Positions 12,156-25,870 are shown, counted from the stretch's first letter. The stretch is DNA of 64,000 nucleotides from Plasmopara viticola (GCA_001695595.3 MBPM02000027.1:310001-374000); one strand, 5' to 3'. Notes: generated by a model not told the origin, from the sequence alone. Translations and numbers: made by a program.

Positions 12156-13153
12156 TTATTTAGGCTTTGAGGCGCACATGATATAATTAATTGCCGTACA
12201 CGTTGGGTGAATGCGCCACTTGCGAAGGATCGGTATCCCTACAATACCCGATACGTCTTTCACAATAAGTCCGTCCTTCCGCAATTCGTTTTCAATTTCG
12301 CTAGGCTGCACAAACTTGTTCCAGTCATGTGTTCCTGGAGGCACGACTTTCAGCACATATTCGGCAGCTCCAATAGCTAGCGCAGCAGCTAAAGCCGTGC
12401 GGTTGATCGAAGACAAGAACAGCAAGCCACCGGGCTACAAGATCAAAGTCAACTATAAAGGCTGCAACTTTGAAATATACGGTATCAAACCTTACCTTCA
12501 CCAAAGGAGTGAGTGACCGCAAGAATGTGGGCACGTCGGCCACATGCTCAATGACTTCCAGCGAGCAAACCACATCAAACAGCTCGCCTTGTTCAACAAG
12601 ATCATCTATGCTTTTGCAATCAGCGCTTCTGTCTAAGCCTCTCTGACGGACAACTTACAGCGTATTGTGAAAGAAGGTACTTACCGGACGTGCACTGACG
12701 GTACTCGATACTTTTCGTGTGATGGCTTGTAGCAGCGTGTTTTTTCGCTGCTGCGATACTTTCCTCTCCAGGGTCAACGGCTACCATCGTGCCACCAATG
12801 CGACACAATGCCTCGGACAGGATCCCACCGCCGCAGCCAATATCCGCCACCCGAAGACCGCGCAGCGGTACGGGATCGTTGTCACATGTGTGACCAAAAT
12901 GATCAATCACATGACGCCGAATGTATCTAACCCGGACAGGGTTGATCTCGTGCAGAGGGCCCACGCCCGTTGTACTCGTGGGCGTCCACCAGTCGCTGCA
13001 AGATCAATAGGTTAAAGAAAGGAATCCAGATTGTAGAAGTACAGCGTACGAGGAGACAGCATTAAATTTCTTGACCTCCTTCTCCACCACGGAAGACAAC
13101 AGAGCTCGGGCACTGGTGCTACGCGCATAAAGGCGAGCCACCTTCGTTAGCAT
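12156..13153 (-). CDS. COQ3: Ubiquinone biosynthesis O-methyltransferase, mitochondrial
   Basis: Four exons on the minus strand, 13153-13050, 12995-12685, 12632-12496 and 12434-12156, give 276 residues; introns are 52-61 nt. The basic, Ser/Ala-rich N-terminus (MLTKVARLYARSTSARALL) looks like a mitochondrial presequence. Next come the family signatures: KFNAVSSDWWTP, PLHEINPVRVRYI, SAM-binding motif I VADIGCGGGILSEAL, the acidic motif VAVDPGEESI, and post-I motif LFDVVCSLEVIEHVAD followed by PGGLLFLSSINR. COQ3 carries out both O-methylation steps of coenzyme Q synthesis on the matrix face of the inner mitochondrial membrane. The exact 3' splice site of intron 2 is the least certain; TTAG at 12633-12636 gives the best length. 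The gene converges with the PDZ/PA gene, with only 72 bases between the stop codons. Confidence 0.93.
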
Positions 13154-16100
13154 TTTGTGTTTTCCACTTATCTAGTTTATTTAACGTGATTGTGCGAGGG
13201 CACAATAACAGCTCTGAGATTTTTGGGATATTTCTAGTCTACGTTAATGTCTAACAATATCTTAGCTCAGCTAGGCTTCTACTCAGCGGAAGTTGCGCCG
13301 CTTTACGTGCATTAAGGTGGAGGTATTTTGAATGTCTTTCCTTTTAGCCGACTATGTAATGCCTGACACACAATGAGTACTGGCCACAATGAGTGCTGGC
13401 CACAAAAAGTGCTGTGCCGTGAGCTACGTGCCACTCCACGTGCATCGTCATATTTACACCCTCGACGCCCTGGCCTTCAGCAAGCCATACCATGCATGGT
13501 GCGCTGCTGTCTACGAGTGTTTTTTAATGAAAAAGTGTAGCACTCCTAGAGCATCGGCCACGCCTCGCCCTTGATTGCTTTTAGTTGACAGCATGCAGCG
13601 AATACTGGCACTCTTCAGTAGTAAATGTACCTCTCTTTGCGCATTGATTAGGTCTTCTCCTTGCTGTATTACCAAACGCCAGTCATTACTAGTGAGTGCT
13701 GCGTCTTACGAGCACCGCTAAATGATTGACACTCGGCCCCACGCATTGTACGCTCCTCTTTGCTCGCCATGTCCATTTTGACGCCTCAATGCTCAACATA
13801 TCGATTATATAAGTCTAATTTTCGTGCCAATAGTACGATTGCATCGTCACGGAAGTGGAGCTGATGACTGATCAGAGCTTTGCTCAGAGAAATACAGGTA
13901 GGACACTATGTTTTGGGCCTATTGTCAGCCCTTTGGCCACAACATACCTGATTGAGTTTATACCTCACATCAAGGTATAAGAGGTACAGCGGTTGACGCT
14001 TTCAAGGTTGAAGAACTCATACCTAGATCCACCGCAATCCTATATACAGTGACCTCCATTTTCGACGCTGGGCAGATAGGGACAATATCTCGGTTGTGTG
14101 TCGGTAGAGCCTCAGCATGCAGCTGACTTTCTTTAACCGTAATTGCCCAACACCTCGAATAAACAATGATGCACTAAAACAATTTCGACCGAATTAGTCA
14201 TCAGCAAAGCGAGCTTGCTAGCACGATTTGTGTTAAACACCACGAACTGCTTTGGTGTCAAGCCCTGTCGACATTTCTATCTCCTCGAGACTCAATAGAT
14301 GTTACTTGCTCTCTAGTCGTCCGCTTCGCGTCAACTAGACTGCCTTTCTGCGGTGAAGTACCGAACGACTTGTGTGCCGTGTGACTTTGGCTCTCTAAGC
14401 TTTGCTGCGCGTGGCTCACGGGGAACCCCAATCGCGAATTATGAGCACTCCGAAGTCCGTTCCTTCATCCAAAACTAATACTGACCAGCATCAAAATTTG
14501 GTATTTATTGCCGCGTGCACAACCTCGCTAAACCATTGACGCTTCGACTCATCAAAGGTGGGAAATGGTATCTCGATTGAGGCATTTCACGTAAGTTCCA
14601 TTGAGTGTGATTTCAAACCGAACTTTGAGACGGTCTGAGCTACTCTTTGTACGGGGATCTTTGAGCACAACTCGTCTGTTTCGAGAAAGACGTAAGTGTG
14701 ACGTTAATAAAAGCAGATTTAGTTTTAAGGCGGCAATTGTCGTGGGAGGCTCAAAGATGGTGACGAAACAAATAGTTCAGCATATGGCACTTGCCGATGC
14801 TTCATCTGAGGTGAAAACAACCATGTGTGAATGAGATGCCCTGTGCGCGATGCATGCTAGGCCAAATAAACAAGCTATTTAATAGGGATCTTGACGCTTA
14901 AACCAACCTGCTTGACTACTGGGCTTCCCACACATCAACTTGCCGGATGGCTTTCCTTCAAAAATAAGAGCAGAGTCCAGTCCAATAAGTTGGATTTTAA
15001 ATCGAGCATAATGAAGAACATCTTCATGATCAATTAAGCCAATCGTGCTCGCAAGCCTACATCGCTGTCGAAGCGAATTTTGCATATTCTGGTCGATTCA
15101 AGGGCGCCTTAATATCGCGTTTGCCCCTCTTGTTTCGAAGAAAGTTAGTTATATGTTGAGGCTTCAAGAATACAGCCATAAATTATCACTATTTGACCAA
15201 AGACAGCAGAGTAGTGGGATTCCGATGGATCTGGCTAATCGATAAGAGTTGAGATCATTGTCTTTAGGATCGCAGTGGGTCAAGTCGTAAAGTGACGAGA
15301 TGGAGCAACAACAAAGCATATAATTGCTCTTTCGAAGTGTCGGGAAGATATTTCTAGATGGTCCGATGCATTAAGATCGGTATTGAGCAGTTTGTTAGCC
15401 ATACGCGGATTGTATTGGACAGGTTCTATGTTACCAGCCATGCACGGGCCGACGAGTGTCGATGACGAAGACAGGGCAGATTTGGCAATCGTAGAGTTTG
15501 CCGATATAACAAGAAGGAGCCAAGAAAGTGGCTGCACGAACGGTATGATGAGAGCGGGTGTTGGAGTCCATAACAGCTGTAAGCTATATGCATTTTGATT
15601 GCGCCAAACGCTATAAGCTGTTGAACCTGAATACGAGAAGTGATCTCATCCCGAGTGTGGTGTGGCTGAAGCACCACAAAATTTGTGCCAATTGAAGATC
15701 AAAGATCATTTGTACCGTATTAGCGTAGTTTTGATAGGTTTGAAATGCGATTATGCAAGAATGCACACGAACATTAGATGCTAACACGTAACTGAGTCAG
15801 TCAATGTGTTGCGCACTAAAACGTCAGAAATGAACAATTACAATATCGAGGACAGGACTTCCAAGCGCGAAATTCGATTTGACCGCTAAGTAGTATTCGT
15901 GAAAATAGCACTTGCTACATGTTATAAAAGGCATGGTTAACCTAAGGTAATGCACGATGGGCGAGGCTCAACACGGCGCGTAGAGTATGTAAATTACTAT
16001 AAATTCCTGGATAATTAGTATAATTTATCAGATTCCACACGTTAGGACTTACCGGTCCTCAAAGTGGCTATCGGTTTTTTTTTGGGACCAACACCCGATC

Positions 16101-18481
16101 CCTAATTGCCGTTTCAATAAGTGGAAACCCATCACACCCAGCCATCGCACTCCCATTTTGTTACGATTTCATTTGGACCCTACAATATCAATCCAGGTAT
16201 CGTTCCGTTTGACTAATCACTCGAGCCACAGACTCGGTGCGACGCATGTAAAGAAAATGAGCTTCTGGAACTATGCGCTGGGACTAAGCTGTCTTTAGCG
16301 CGGATTACTGGTAGCCATCCGACCCATTTTGGGACCGGATTCCGCACCCCACATTACACAATAGGTCAGTGGAGCCCCAGTCCGCTTAAATCGTACAAAT
16401 CCGATCGGGTTGGTAAGGCAGTCACACGTTTAGGTATGATTGCTCGTCCCTTAGTGACCTGTCAGTCTTAATTTCTGTCCTATGGGTATCGAATTAGGTA
16501 ACTCCCGGTCCTGGAGCTACAAGATCGCTTTCTTGTATAAAGCAGTGCTTGCTACATAATGTGAGCAGATTGACTGGCATTGAGCCAAGAGCTCAAGCGC
16601 TTGACCTTTCATAGACACATGTAGTGAAACGTTGTTGCCTAAGTGACGATTGTGAAACACAGCACCTGCTCCATATCATGCACGGTATATTTAGCTGTAA
16701 GTCGAGGCATCATATGACGATGCGCAACATGGCATGCACAACTCTTGTCGTGGCCAGCGCTTGTTGAATTTTCGGTATGGCGTAGTCGGCCAGAAGTCAA
16801 GACTTCTAAGGTGCTGCCCTTCTAGTGCGCGTAGAGCGGTACAGAATTTGCTGAACAGAGACTAGAATGAGCTCAGCTCTTTGCTGGACACTTATCAATC
16901 TTTCCGTCAAAACCGCCGATCTCGTTATGAAGGAGGGCAACGTATAGCGCTTATCCAGTAGCGCACACCGTGCCTTCTCTTGCGGGGGGGGGCTAAATTA
17001 TAATTGTCGGAGCAAGACGATAGAGCTCGTGTATAAACTTTTAAAGGAACCGCATTATGGCCGAAAGATAGCGTAGTCCCGGCTTTTGGTCGGACAAAAT
17101 AGTCATATTAGAGCTCGAGAGGTTTCTCAAGCCGCAGCTCAGCCAAGCTAGGGGCATACGATCTGAAGAAGAGATTAACTTCTCATCGAAACTAAGTGAA
17201 GTGGTCCTATAAGAAGCTTAGGAAGCACTTACTATATAAAAAAGGAATCTTCGATCCTAAAGACTTCATCAAAATTATATCTTGCTTTAGTAAAGAGTAT
17301 CAGAATGTGGCCTCACGATAATTAACTTTGCTTATAGAGGCGTCACGAACTTGAATTGGTTTTTGAAAGGTAATACCGCGTGGCATGGCAAAATTTCTTC
17401 TCGATTCAACAGTGTGACTTCATTGACGTGAATATATGCAAAGCACAAGGCGGAAGGAGCTTTATAAAGTAGGACTTCTTGCTATTGTATGATAAAAAGG
17501 CGAACGTAAATGCCGCATCGCTTACGCACAAGTTAAGCTTGACGCGAGCACATATATTTACTGGCGTCAATCTATAGAAGATGTGTATATAAAGATCACA
17601 AGAGATTTATAATATTCAACACAGTTGACTTAGTCGACGAGTATCATTAGCACCTATATAACAAAAAGGCGTTTCAATAAACGTGATAAGCATTTCAAAC
17701 GATGTACTCTGGAAGTGATTTTTTATCTTTATGAGCTCATGAACGCGCCTGCGACTTAAGTCACATGTTTACACTCTTGACCTCACGGGACTTATGCACA
17801 CAGATACTTAGATGATTTGATTGTCCATATTCGCGCAGAACATGGGAACACAATAGTAGAAAACATCCTTGTCTACTTGCTAACAGTGCTCGTGGGTGCG
17901 CGCACGATAATCTTCATGCCAATGCATATACGTGCATTTTCGGTGCAGAAGACTATAGTCCAATTTAGTGTGCTTATTAGAAAGCATAGCCTTCGGGCTG
18001 ATCACGCTAAATTTTAGCTGGCTCCATAGAATCGAAGCAATTAGGGGAAGTAATTTGGTCTGACCAGCTACTCATACAAGTATAGTCTAAACTACAATGT
18101 GTTGGGGTTACACATACCTAGTATGAATCACACTAGTTAGTTGTATTTCCACATTTTGTGACAAAAGCGCAGTGATGCTCCAAAGATTATAAGGAGGTAA
18201 TGCTTAGTATGGAGGAGAACAGCAAAAAAGTACATGATTTAATGATCACTGATTCATGCAAACCAATAGGATTTATAATCTGTATAGTGTTGTAAAACAT
18301 TCAACAAAACCTAGAGAAAGCTCAATTTAGAAATCAAGTTCAGCAATTTTAGGTCTGGCCTTAAATCGAATCCTAACTTTTGGAATCAGGTGGATAAAGG
18401 TATGTGCCTCGTCGTGGCATTTAAAGTCGAAGACTTAGATTCCTGTTTTCTGAGCAAAAGCTACGGCTATTTACTTACTTC
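13154..18481. other. Gene-poor intergenic region
   Basis: Five kilobases without a frame that I can assign to a family. Short frames at 13389-13574, 14601-14834, 15280-15677 and 17817-18017 show no motif and overlap on both strands. The first 200 bases next to 13154 should contain the COQ3 promoter. A small repeat of GAGTGCTGGCCACAA-like units occurs at about 13373-13409. Codon structure and transposon motifs are absent, so old, fully decayed repeats are the likeliest content. Confidence 0.45.
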
Positions 18482-18523
18482 CAATTTGTAAATTTTTTTT
18501 ATATTTAAAAAAAATACAAATTG
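18482..18523. repeat. AT-rich hairpin
   Basis: CAATTTGTAAATTTTTTT on the left returns in reverse complement as AAAAAAAATACAAATTG on the right, with a few bases of loop. It lies at the start of about 180 bases of AT-rich low-complexity sequence (to about 18660). Confidence 0.6.
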
Positions 18524-19224
18524 AATAGGGACGATGGAAAAAATCTATCTTTTTTCAAATTGAATGAAAAATTTACTCTTTCAAAAACAAAAAAAATATC
18601 CTAGCAATAACTATTTTTGCAACAATGGCAAAAATTTACATGTGAAAAATAAAAAATAGGGAGTCTATACCTTTAAACAGTTATCTTACCGCACATAATC
18701 TTCGAAGAGATGGATAAGATGCGATGCAAACAGAGAGATGGCGCGGGTCCAAATCCACTTGTTACAAAGTTGCTCGACGTTGCTCGACGTTGCTGGACAA
18801 ACCAAACAATGGGGTGTGGTTACGTCTTATGCTCCCAGTTGCATTACTTCAATGTTGAGGATGTGGAAACAATTCTAGTATGTCCAATTCAAATACATCG
18901 TTTGTTGTGTTGGTTCGAACTGGAACAAACAAGCCAATGGAGTTTGCTGTTGAGGTAAACAGTACCGGTGGTGCACATGCAATTATGTGAAGAATCTGAA
19001 TGCTTAATGTCAACACTACATAGCAGCAAGTGCAGAATTGTTATATGGGGATATGTGGTCAGCCAGAATGTTTCTACTTGCCTACGATGAAGCACTCGAA
19101 AAGAAGCCATTTGTGGCAAAAAGTGAATTGGTAAAGAGTGAGCATCTTTAACCAAATTCGTCCAAAAGAAAAGGTCGACCCAAAAAGAAGCGAATCAAAT
19201 CACAGCATAGGCTGTAGTGACTAT

Positions 19225-21440
19225 TTAGCCCTCCGTTTGCTTCTCTGTCTTGAAAACAGGCCACTTTGCGATGATCTTAATTTTGTCGAGGTGCATTCGA
19301 CGCTTTTTCGTTCGACAAAGTCCTTTTAGGCATGGGATCTCATTTACGCATAACTGGCACTTTGACCATTTGATGTAAAGTTGCTGTTCTTCACATCGTT
19401 TGAGTACATGACCGAAAGCCGTTTCGTAGTCTGCGACATCCCCACTTTGTGTGAACACGTAGATGTCGTCAAAGTAGATTCTCGTCGCACCCTTATATCT
19501 CAAAATACTTCTTGCAAAAGCCGGTTTCACGTACACGGACTTCTGCTCAGTCCCTTGAGAGTGACTGGATATTCAATTGACCACCTGGGGTCGAAACGGT
19601 AAATGGGAAATTCGATTCACGCAATCCAACCTGACATATCCTTTAAGTAGGGCCATGCACGAAAACTAATGACTTCCGGACATGGCATCACAGGTGTCTT
19701 CCTTTCGCGGCATTGGCATCGTCAGCAAGATCGTCGCTAGATTAAGCTGACAATAATCGTGCACAATTCGCCAACCTACACACTTCTTGAGATAGAAGGT
19801 TATTGCTAGAAAGGCAGACGTACTTGATCGAATAATGCCTGCTTGAACTATCTCTTTGGTCCATTCTAGAATTGTCTTGTGCTGTTCAGGACTCTGGCGC
19901 CATTGTTTGACGGACATCGGTTTGGTACCAGGCTTGAGCAAGATTTGGTGCTTACTTTTTTTCCGTATTGGAGGTGTCGCACTTGGAAACTCCGTGCGAA
20001 AGGCTGTGCTCGCATACTTGCGTAGCGTTTTATAGGCCAAATTTAAGCGATTCCCATCCTTGATTCTTAAAGCGCTCATCATTACCAGAATCATGGAGGT
20101 TGATGACAAAGACAGCTTCAATATCTTTGTCAGGACGCAACATATTCAAAAATTGGTGAGAAGAAATTAGCCGCGTCACCCCTTGACAGCCATGCTGGCC
20201 TTCTTGTCGATAGTAATCAAAAATCTCGCGCCTCTGATTGATTCGAGTCTTTCGTTGTCCAGTTGTCCATCTGGAGGAACGTTGATTATGCAGTTTTAGT
20301 CGAATTGCCGCTCGGTACCGATAAACTACCTGGTCGTCACCAAAAACGACTTGCATCATCCCACCCTTGGTTACTTAGAGCTCAAGGCGCTTCACCAAGT
20401 CTTTGGATACACCGAGTAGACTAAATCCATTGTCGATGAAGACGGTGGCGGGTCTATTTAACCAACGTTTTCAAAAGATTGAGCTTCAGCTTCGAGGATA
20501 GCATAAAGTGCAACGATTCGCTTCCTTCCTTTAGTAGCGGTACATTGCGGTGATTTGTGGCCGACAACGTCACGATTGTTACATGTCGCCGATTGAGCCC
20601 AGTTGTCGGTCTTCTCTCTTTTTTTTAATTTTTTTATTTCTGAGGTCGTGACTTGTTCGCACGATAGCCTAATTCTGTAAACATCGTTTCAAACCACTTG
20701 GTCGATATGCGACCTGGCCTGTTCGAGTAATGGGCAAATTCAAAATTGGAGGCAAGTTCAGTGACCTCCTGGAGAGTACTCGAACTTTCTTCTTTGATAT
20801 TCTTTGCGCATTCTTCTCGAAATCCATTCTGGGAGGAAAAACGCTTTTCCAACGCACTCATTTCCAATTCAGTTTGGGACATCTAGTCCTCGAATTTAGT
20901 AACACCTAAAACATTCGCTCTTGAAGATCATACTCGAAATCCTTAGGCCTGAAGCGTGTGCGCAATTAAGTTTTAGATAGTGCTTACGTCTTGTGCATGT
21001 TCATACACTCGCAGTCGACGATAAAGGCACGGTACCAATTTGGTACGAATTTTCCCAAATTACTTGAGATAAGCGTCACAAAGTCGGACAACTCTGTTGT
21101 CATTAAGTGGCGCTTGTTGGCGTAGTACTGTTCCGTTGCGAAGATTTACAATCCAATTCTTCGCCAAACCTCTCTCTACATAAATGGGAGGATCCTTCTT
21201 CTTTTGCTCGCCTCTTGATGCAACGAGAAACTCAAAACGCTCATTAGCATGTTGTATTTGGGCTTGCATTTGAGCTTGTATCTGGGCTTGATATTGCTGT
21301 TGCTGCTGAGTGAGATACAGCAGTAGTTGCTGCATGGGCAGTATGTCTTGTCCGGTCGCTACAATGGGAGCTACATTAGGCTGAGAGGTTTTGTAATCGC
21401 TTAGCTATTGGCACTTGCCGCATCTTGCGGAGTCAGCACT
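19225..21440 (-). mobile_element. Decayed Ty3/gypsy retrotransposon, copy B (gag, zinc knuckle, protease, RT)
   Basis: Read on the minus strand, the domains follow in gypsy order. Gag (21335-20640) starts with a Gln-rich stretch (TQQQQQYQAQIQAQ). A zinc-knuckle remnant at about 20585-20540 reads CNNRDVVGHKSPQC, so the second cysteine of the CCHC pattern is Arg. A retropepsin start at about 20450-20370 reads TVFIDNGFSLLGVSKDLVK, with DNG at the catalytic D-S/T-G position. The pre-RT part contains LISSHQFL. RT fingers and palm (20121-19666) contain HQILLKPGTKP, SPEQHKTIL, AGIIR and GWRIVHDY, and the RT catalytic box reads YFDDIYVFT at about 19480. Multiple stops and frameshifts make it dead. 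Integrase and LTRs were not found. Copy A at 0.46-1.45 kb is the same family in opposite orientation. Confidence 0.88.
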
Positions 21441-24149
21441 CGCGATTTTAAGCGCGACGCTGACCGTAAACGTTTTCATCGTCAGGAGTAATTATTCGGC
21501 GCTGTTGACGAAATTTTGAGTGTGGAGATGAGTGCTCAGCCATACGGCCTCTTTTTTTGGGCCATACTTGCCGACCTTCTCAGCACTCTTTATTTAATCT
21601 ACCAGATCTTAATAAAAACTCAAGAAGCAAAACGAAACCAATGGAAGTATGTTTTAACATTCTACGCTTTCTGTACAAATGACTAGAGTGGTCCAATGAG
21701 CCTTTTGAAAGCTCTTGAATTTGCTGAATTCGGCGCTTGAGATTTTCAGTGATGTCGTACACTAAGTTTTTGGCAACAATCCAGGATTTCGTTTAGGATA
21801 AGTTGAACAAGTTTCAGCTGCTTCACAGTTGACAAACATAAGTCTTTTCGCAGTCTGTCAAGCTCCTTATTGCGACTTGTTGGGAGCTCGGTGATATTGA
21901 TGGACGAGTTGTGGATTTATAAATCTTTCGTTTTTTTATACAAAGAGGCCGAACGAACTAGCTCAGTAGTGTTGAATGCAAATTAAGTAAAGCCAAGTGG
22001 GTAACTTACCTGGGAGTTACTCTCCGTGTTTTCAGAAGCGGGGCAGAGAATCACCAGAGGGCAAATGCACAAAGCTACAGACCAACCGAAGGAGTTCCAG
22101 ATGTATGTACCACAGTAGCGTGCAACCACTCTAACCAACCACCGAACGTTATGTTCGAATTGCAAGACAAGCTTTTGTAATTGGGTACATCCCACTATGT
22201 CGCTCGAGCAATTAATTTAGGATGACTCGCTTCTCACTATGTGACCACGAGCACCCTAGCCTTGAACTCTTAAAATTGACCAACAAGTGCTACCATGCAA
22301 CACAGTCGCGAAGGAAGCTGATTGAAGTCGGCCGTCGAATGAGGCTGAGGCGCAGGCGAGGTGAACTCGTAAATGAGGAGGAGTGTTGTCGCGTATAGCA
22401 ATCTGAGAAATGATATTGGATGAAGAACTCTAACGAATTATTTTCTTGCTACAACCTAATTGGTGGTTCTCAGCCATCTGTTGCTACCATCCTAATTTAT
22501 TTGGCTTTTTATGCATCCTAGGACTTTTTGTTCAACAAGGTCTCTTGGTTCCCAATAATTTTGGGGATTCTGGAACTGTCTTCTGGTCGGAAACTGTACA
22601 ATCGCCTACACCTATAAATAGTACATATGCACATGCGTAAAAGCCGTTACCGGTAAAGTTGCCAGTGCCGACAGTTACACCACATCCTCTTGACCCCGAA
22701 AAGGTACAAGATCTGGGTGCACAAACTCCAACGCGATCCAAAGAGGCTCTCATAGTACAAGAACGATATGTTGGAGCATCATCACACAAATCGACGGAGT
22801 CGCCAGCGTCAATGACGCCGGCGCCTTTAGCGGATGCCTCACACAACCCGAAGCCGCGCACGATGAGCGTGAAGACTTTTCGAGAGAAAGATTCAATCAA
22901 ATTTTTTGATTTGGGGAAATATATCGATTCTGCCATGGTTATCGTCCTTCTCGATGCAAACCGAATTACATTAAAAAAGGTTTGAACGTCTCAACGCCAC
23001 GCTCTGTAGCTCCAGCGTTGAGGAAAGGTCCCCACCTGAGATTAGCGAGAGCGTTCGCATATACAAGTTTCTGCCATTCAATTATGCGTACTGTGTGGCC
23101 ATGTTTTTGTGCCTGACAGAGTGGAGGACTTTGTTTTCAGGTCAAGTAATATGCTGGCTGGGGAGGCCAGTATGTTTCTCCTATAAAGAGTTATTGCCTT
23201 CGTCATTATGGTCATATTGAGCATAGCAAAAGAGCGGTCCAGACGGAGGTGTCTCATGTACATCCGACCGCTAGAACGGGGACCGTGGACATGGAATTAA
23301 ATTCCATTTTTCAGGCGGCAACGGTTTTCTAATCAATGATGAAGCCTTGAGGCAGAGGATGAGCTATTTTTGAAGAATTTTTCTAATACTGCCGATAGAT
23401 CTCCTCCTAGCGCTCTACCTGACGAAGCTCCCTGCATAATTTGACCTTTTGCAATTTGATCCTGACGTTTATGATGTGTTTGTTCCTTATTCTAGCTAAG
23501 TAAGCATAACCTTATCGTCAAACAAGTCACAGTAAAATGTGTTGAAGACACGACGCCTCGACCAGCAGAACCGGTAAGCTTCCGGCACTAATACCATTGA
23601 CGGTGCGGGAGCAAAGTGACTTTATGGATAGGTGCATGGATAGGTTTACTAAGATGATTACTCCTGGATGAGAAGATAAAAATGCGCCCAGAAGGTAAGT
23701 TTATTTCATTTGATTAGATAAACGATTGGCTGAGATGTAGCAGGTAGTTGGGAACTAAGTACCTATTAGATATAACCACTTTGCATTTTGCCAAACATCG
23801 CTCAAGCCAAACTTCAGCTTATGAGTCCAAGCCCCGCTCGCTCTGCCCTTCTCTCCGACATCGACTAAGCTCTTGCCAATGACGTTGCTGGACCCTCGCG
23901 CATCAACTATATCGACGGGTCGAACTTCAACCAGTATAAATTTAGGAGTTCCCGAGCGGTGAATTGAGCTTGAGCACTGTTTTACACAGCTGAAAAATAG
24001 CTCGTACAATCCGAAAAGTTAGTAAGGCCCTGCCCTGCCATTGAGGACTTTCAGCTTCCGTTGTTATTGCCAGCAAAATGTGCGCAGAATGCTTGGTCTT
24101 ATAGAAGAATAGATTAGCGAACAAGCTCTTCCTCCGTCGACACTATTTC
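21441..24149. other. Unassigned sequence, possibly flanking copia relic
   Basis: On +, 22446-22985 is almost one continuous frame broken by a single TAA near 22638; its second half is Pro/Thr/Ser-rich and matches no family I know. A competing frame runs on - at 22532-22936. The rest is short frames without motifs. Part of it may be gag of the copia relic that follows. Confidence 0.35.
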
Positions 24150-25870
24150 CACGACGATGATGGTCAAAGAAGAAAATGTCATGCAACTCATCAACAAGCT
24201 CAAGACGCTGGTGAAGAGCTCGACGCGGTGGGCGCTCCGATCAGCAAGGACGGCGTTATGATCACGCAAAAAAAGGAGTCGCCATGGTCATTCTCGATCT
24301 GCGCTTTGCAAGCTCTTTTCGGCTTTTGCCACTTTGCATTCTCGCATATTCGCACTAGGCATTTGGCGGTGCTCTTTAAATAATAACAGGCGCTTGTCTA
24401 AGCAGAAGCTTTTCTTCACTTGTGCTGTTTGTCGTCGCTTGTTATTTGGCCTGTCATGCTACCTTCAGCACAACCGCCTTGACCTTTGCGGGGCTTGTCC
24501 TCATGCAGAAGCCGAAATATTTACGTGTTGGCAAGTCAGCTCTATACCTCAACACCGTGATAAGGAACTGGCATGACTTGCTTAGGCTAGCTAGAGTTCT
24601 GTTGATTGAAGCGTGTGAGCCATCAAAACAAGCAACGTGTGACTGGTAGACTCGGGAGCGACGTAGCACATGACCTTCACAAATAAATTTATGAGGAAGA
24701 TTGCTTTGGTTGACGTGCATCTTGCTGACGACGTTGTGGTTCGGGCGATTGGATCCGGTGACTTTACAATGTCAAGGACGATTTCGCGTGGATTGAAAAC
24801 GGGCGTGCTCACTAATGTGTGGTATGTCCCGAAGCTAACGCAGAACCTATTTGCAAATGGACGGCTCACGCAAGATGTGGGTTTGTATTCGACGGTTGCT
24901 TTTTGCAAGCAAAAGGCGTTCGGTAAAAATTTGATGACCGTTAAGGAAAAGGCCTGTTTAAGCTTTGCATGAGACCAGTGAAGATAGACGAGGTCAATAT
25001 TTTAAATTTGAAAAGTTGCGTTGGGGACACCAATTCGTAACTCTGGCACCGCCGACTTGATCATATTGGCCGTGGCAGGTTAAAAAACATCAACTAGAAA
25101 GGTGAAGGCATTGATATTGACATCATTATGGTAAAATATGGAAGCTTCGTGACGGTTGTGCACTAGGAAAACGAATCCAAGCAAGATAAATGAACTTGTC
25201 TCCAAACCGAGCAAGCCCTTGACGTCATTCACAGTGATGTATGTGGTCCAATTAGAACCCCAACAGACAGTAGCAAGCGAAACTTTGCCCGTTTTATAGA
25301 TAACAAGTTGCATTTCTGCGCAATTTACTTGCTTCACAAGAAGTCAGAAGTGGCTGACAAGTTTGCTTGGTAATTTACTAATGATGAAAAGCAAACAAAT
25401 TAGCGGATCAAGCTGTTTCGAAGCGGCAATGATGGCGAGTACACGTCAGGAGCATTGATCGAACTTTGTGATGACCGCAGCATTGTGCAGAAGTTCACGC
25501 CTCCGTACCCTCCTCAGCCCAAAGGTGTTGCCGAGCGCATTAATCGAAGTTTGGTTGAGTGTGCATGAGCATGCTGGTCTTAATCAAGCAAAATGAGTGA
25601 GGCTGTGGTGATCGCAACATTCTTCAAGACCGGTGATCAACACAAACCAACAGCCATGTCAAGTCGCGACATTAAATTCTGGACTGACAAGAAACCTCTT
25701 TTGGTCAACCTCTAAAGTCTTTGGTCGTCGTGCATATGTGCAAGTGCCGAAAGAAGAGAGGCACAAATTTGATGCTTGTTCATGCCATGTCGGCTTCTTG
25801 AACACATCAAAAATGAGAAAGCGTATCGCTTTGAAACAAAGTAACACGGTCGACTGCTTGTGAGCCAAAC
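24150..25870 (+). mobile_element. Decayed Ty1/copia retrotransposon (gag, protease, integrase)
   Basis: On +, a gag-like segment near 24180-24290 is followed by the protease motif V-D-S-G-A-T at about 24649-24664. An immediate TAG stop follows, where the family has another residue before HMT. The frame then continues through the pre-integrase region (24670-24972: VHLADDVVVRAIGSGDF, VWYVPKLTQNL). Integrase core pieces follow: DVIHSDVCGPI at about 25220, FRSGNDGEYTSGALIELC at about 25410 (family pattern FRSDNGGEY) and TPPYPPQPKGVAERINRS at about 25500. At least six stops interrupt these. No RT motif was recognised downstream. The element is an inactive relic, and its LTRs were not found. Confidence 0.88.

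Noticed and set aside
22446..22985. Pro/Thr-rich gene on +
   Set aside because: Broken by a stop, competing frame on the minus strand, no recognised domain.
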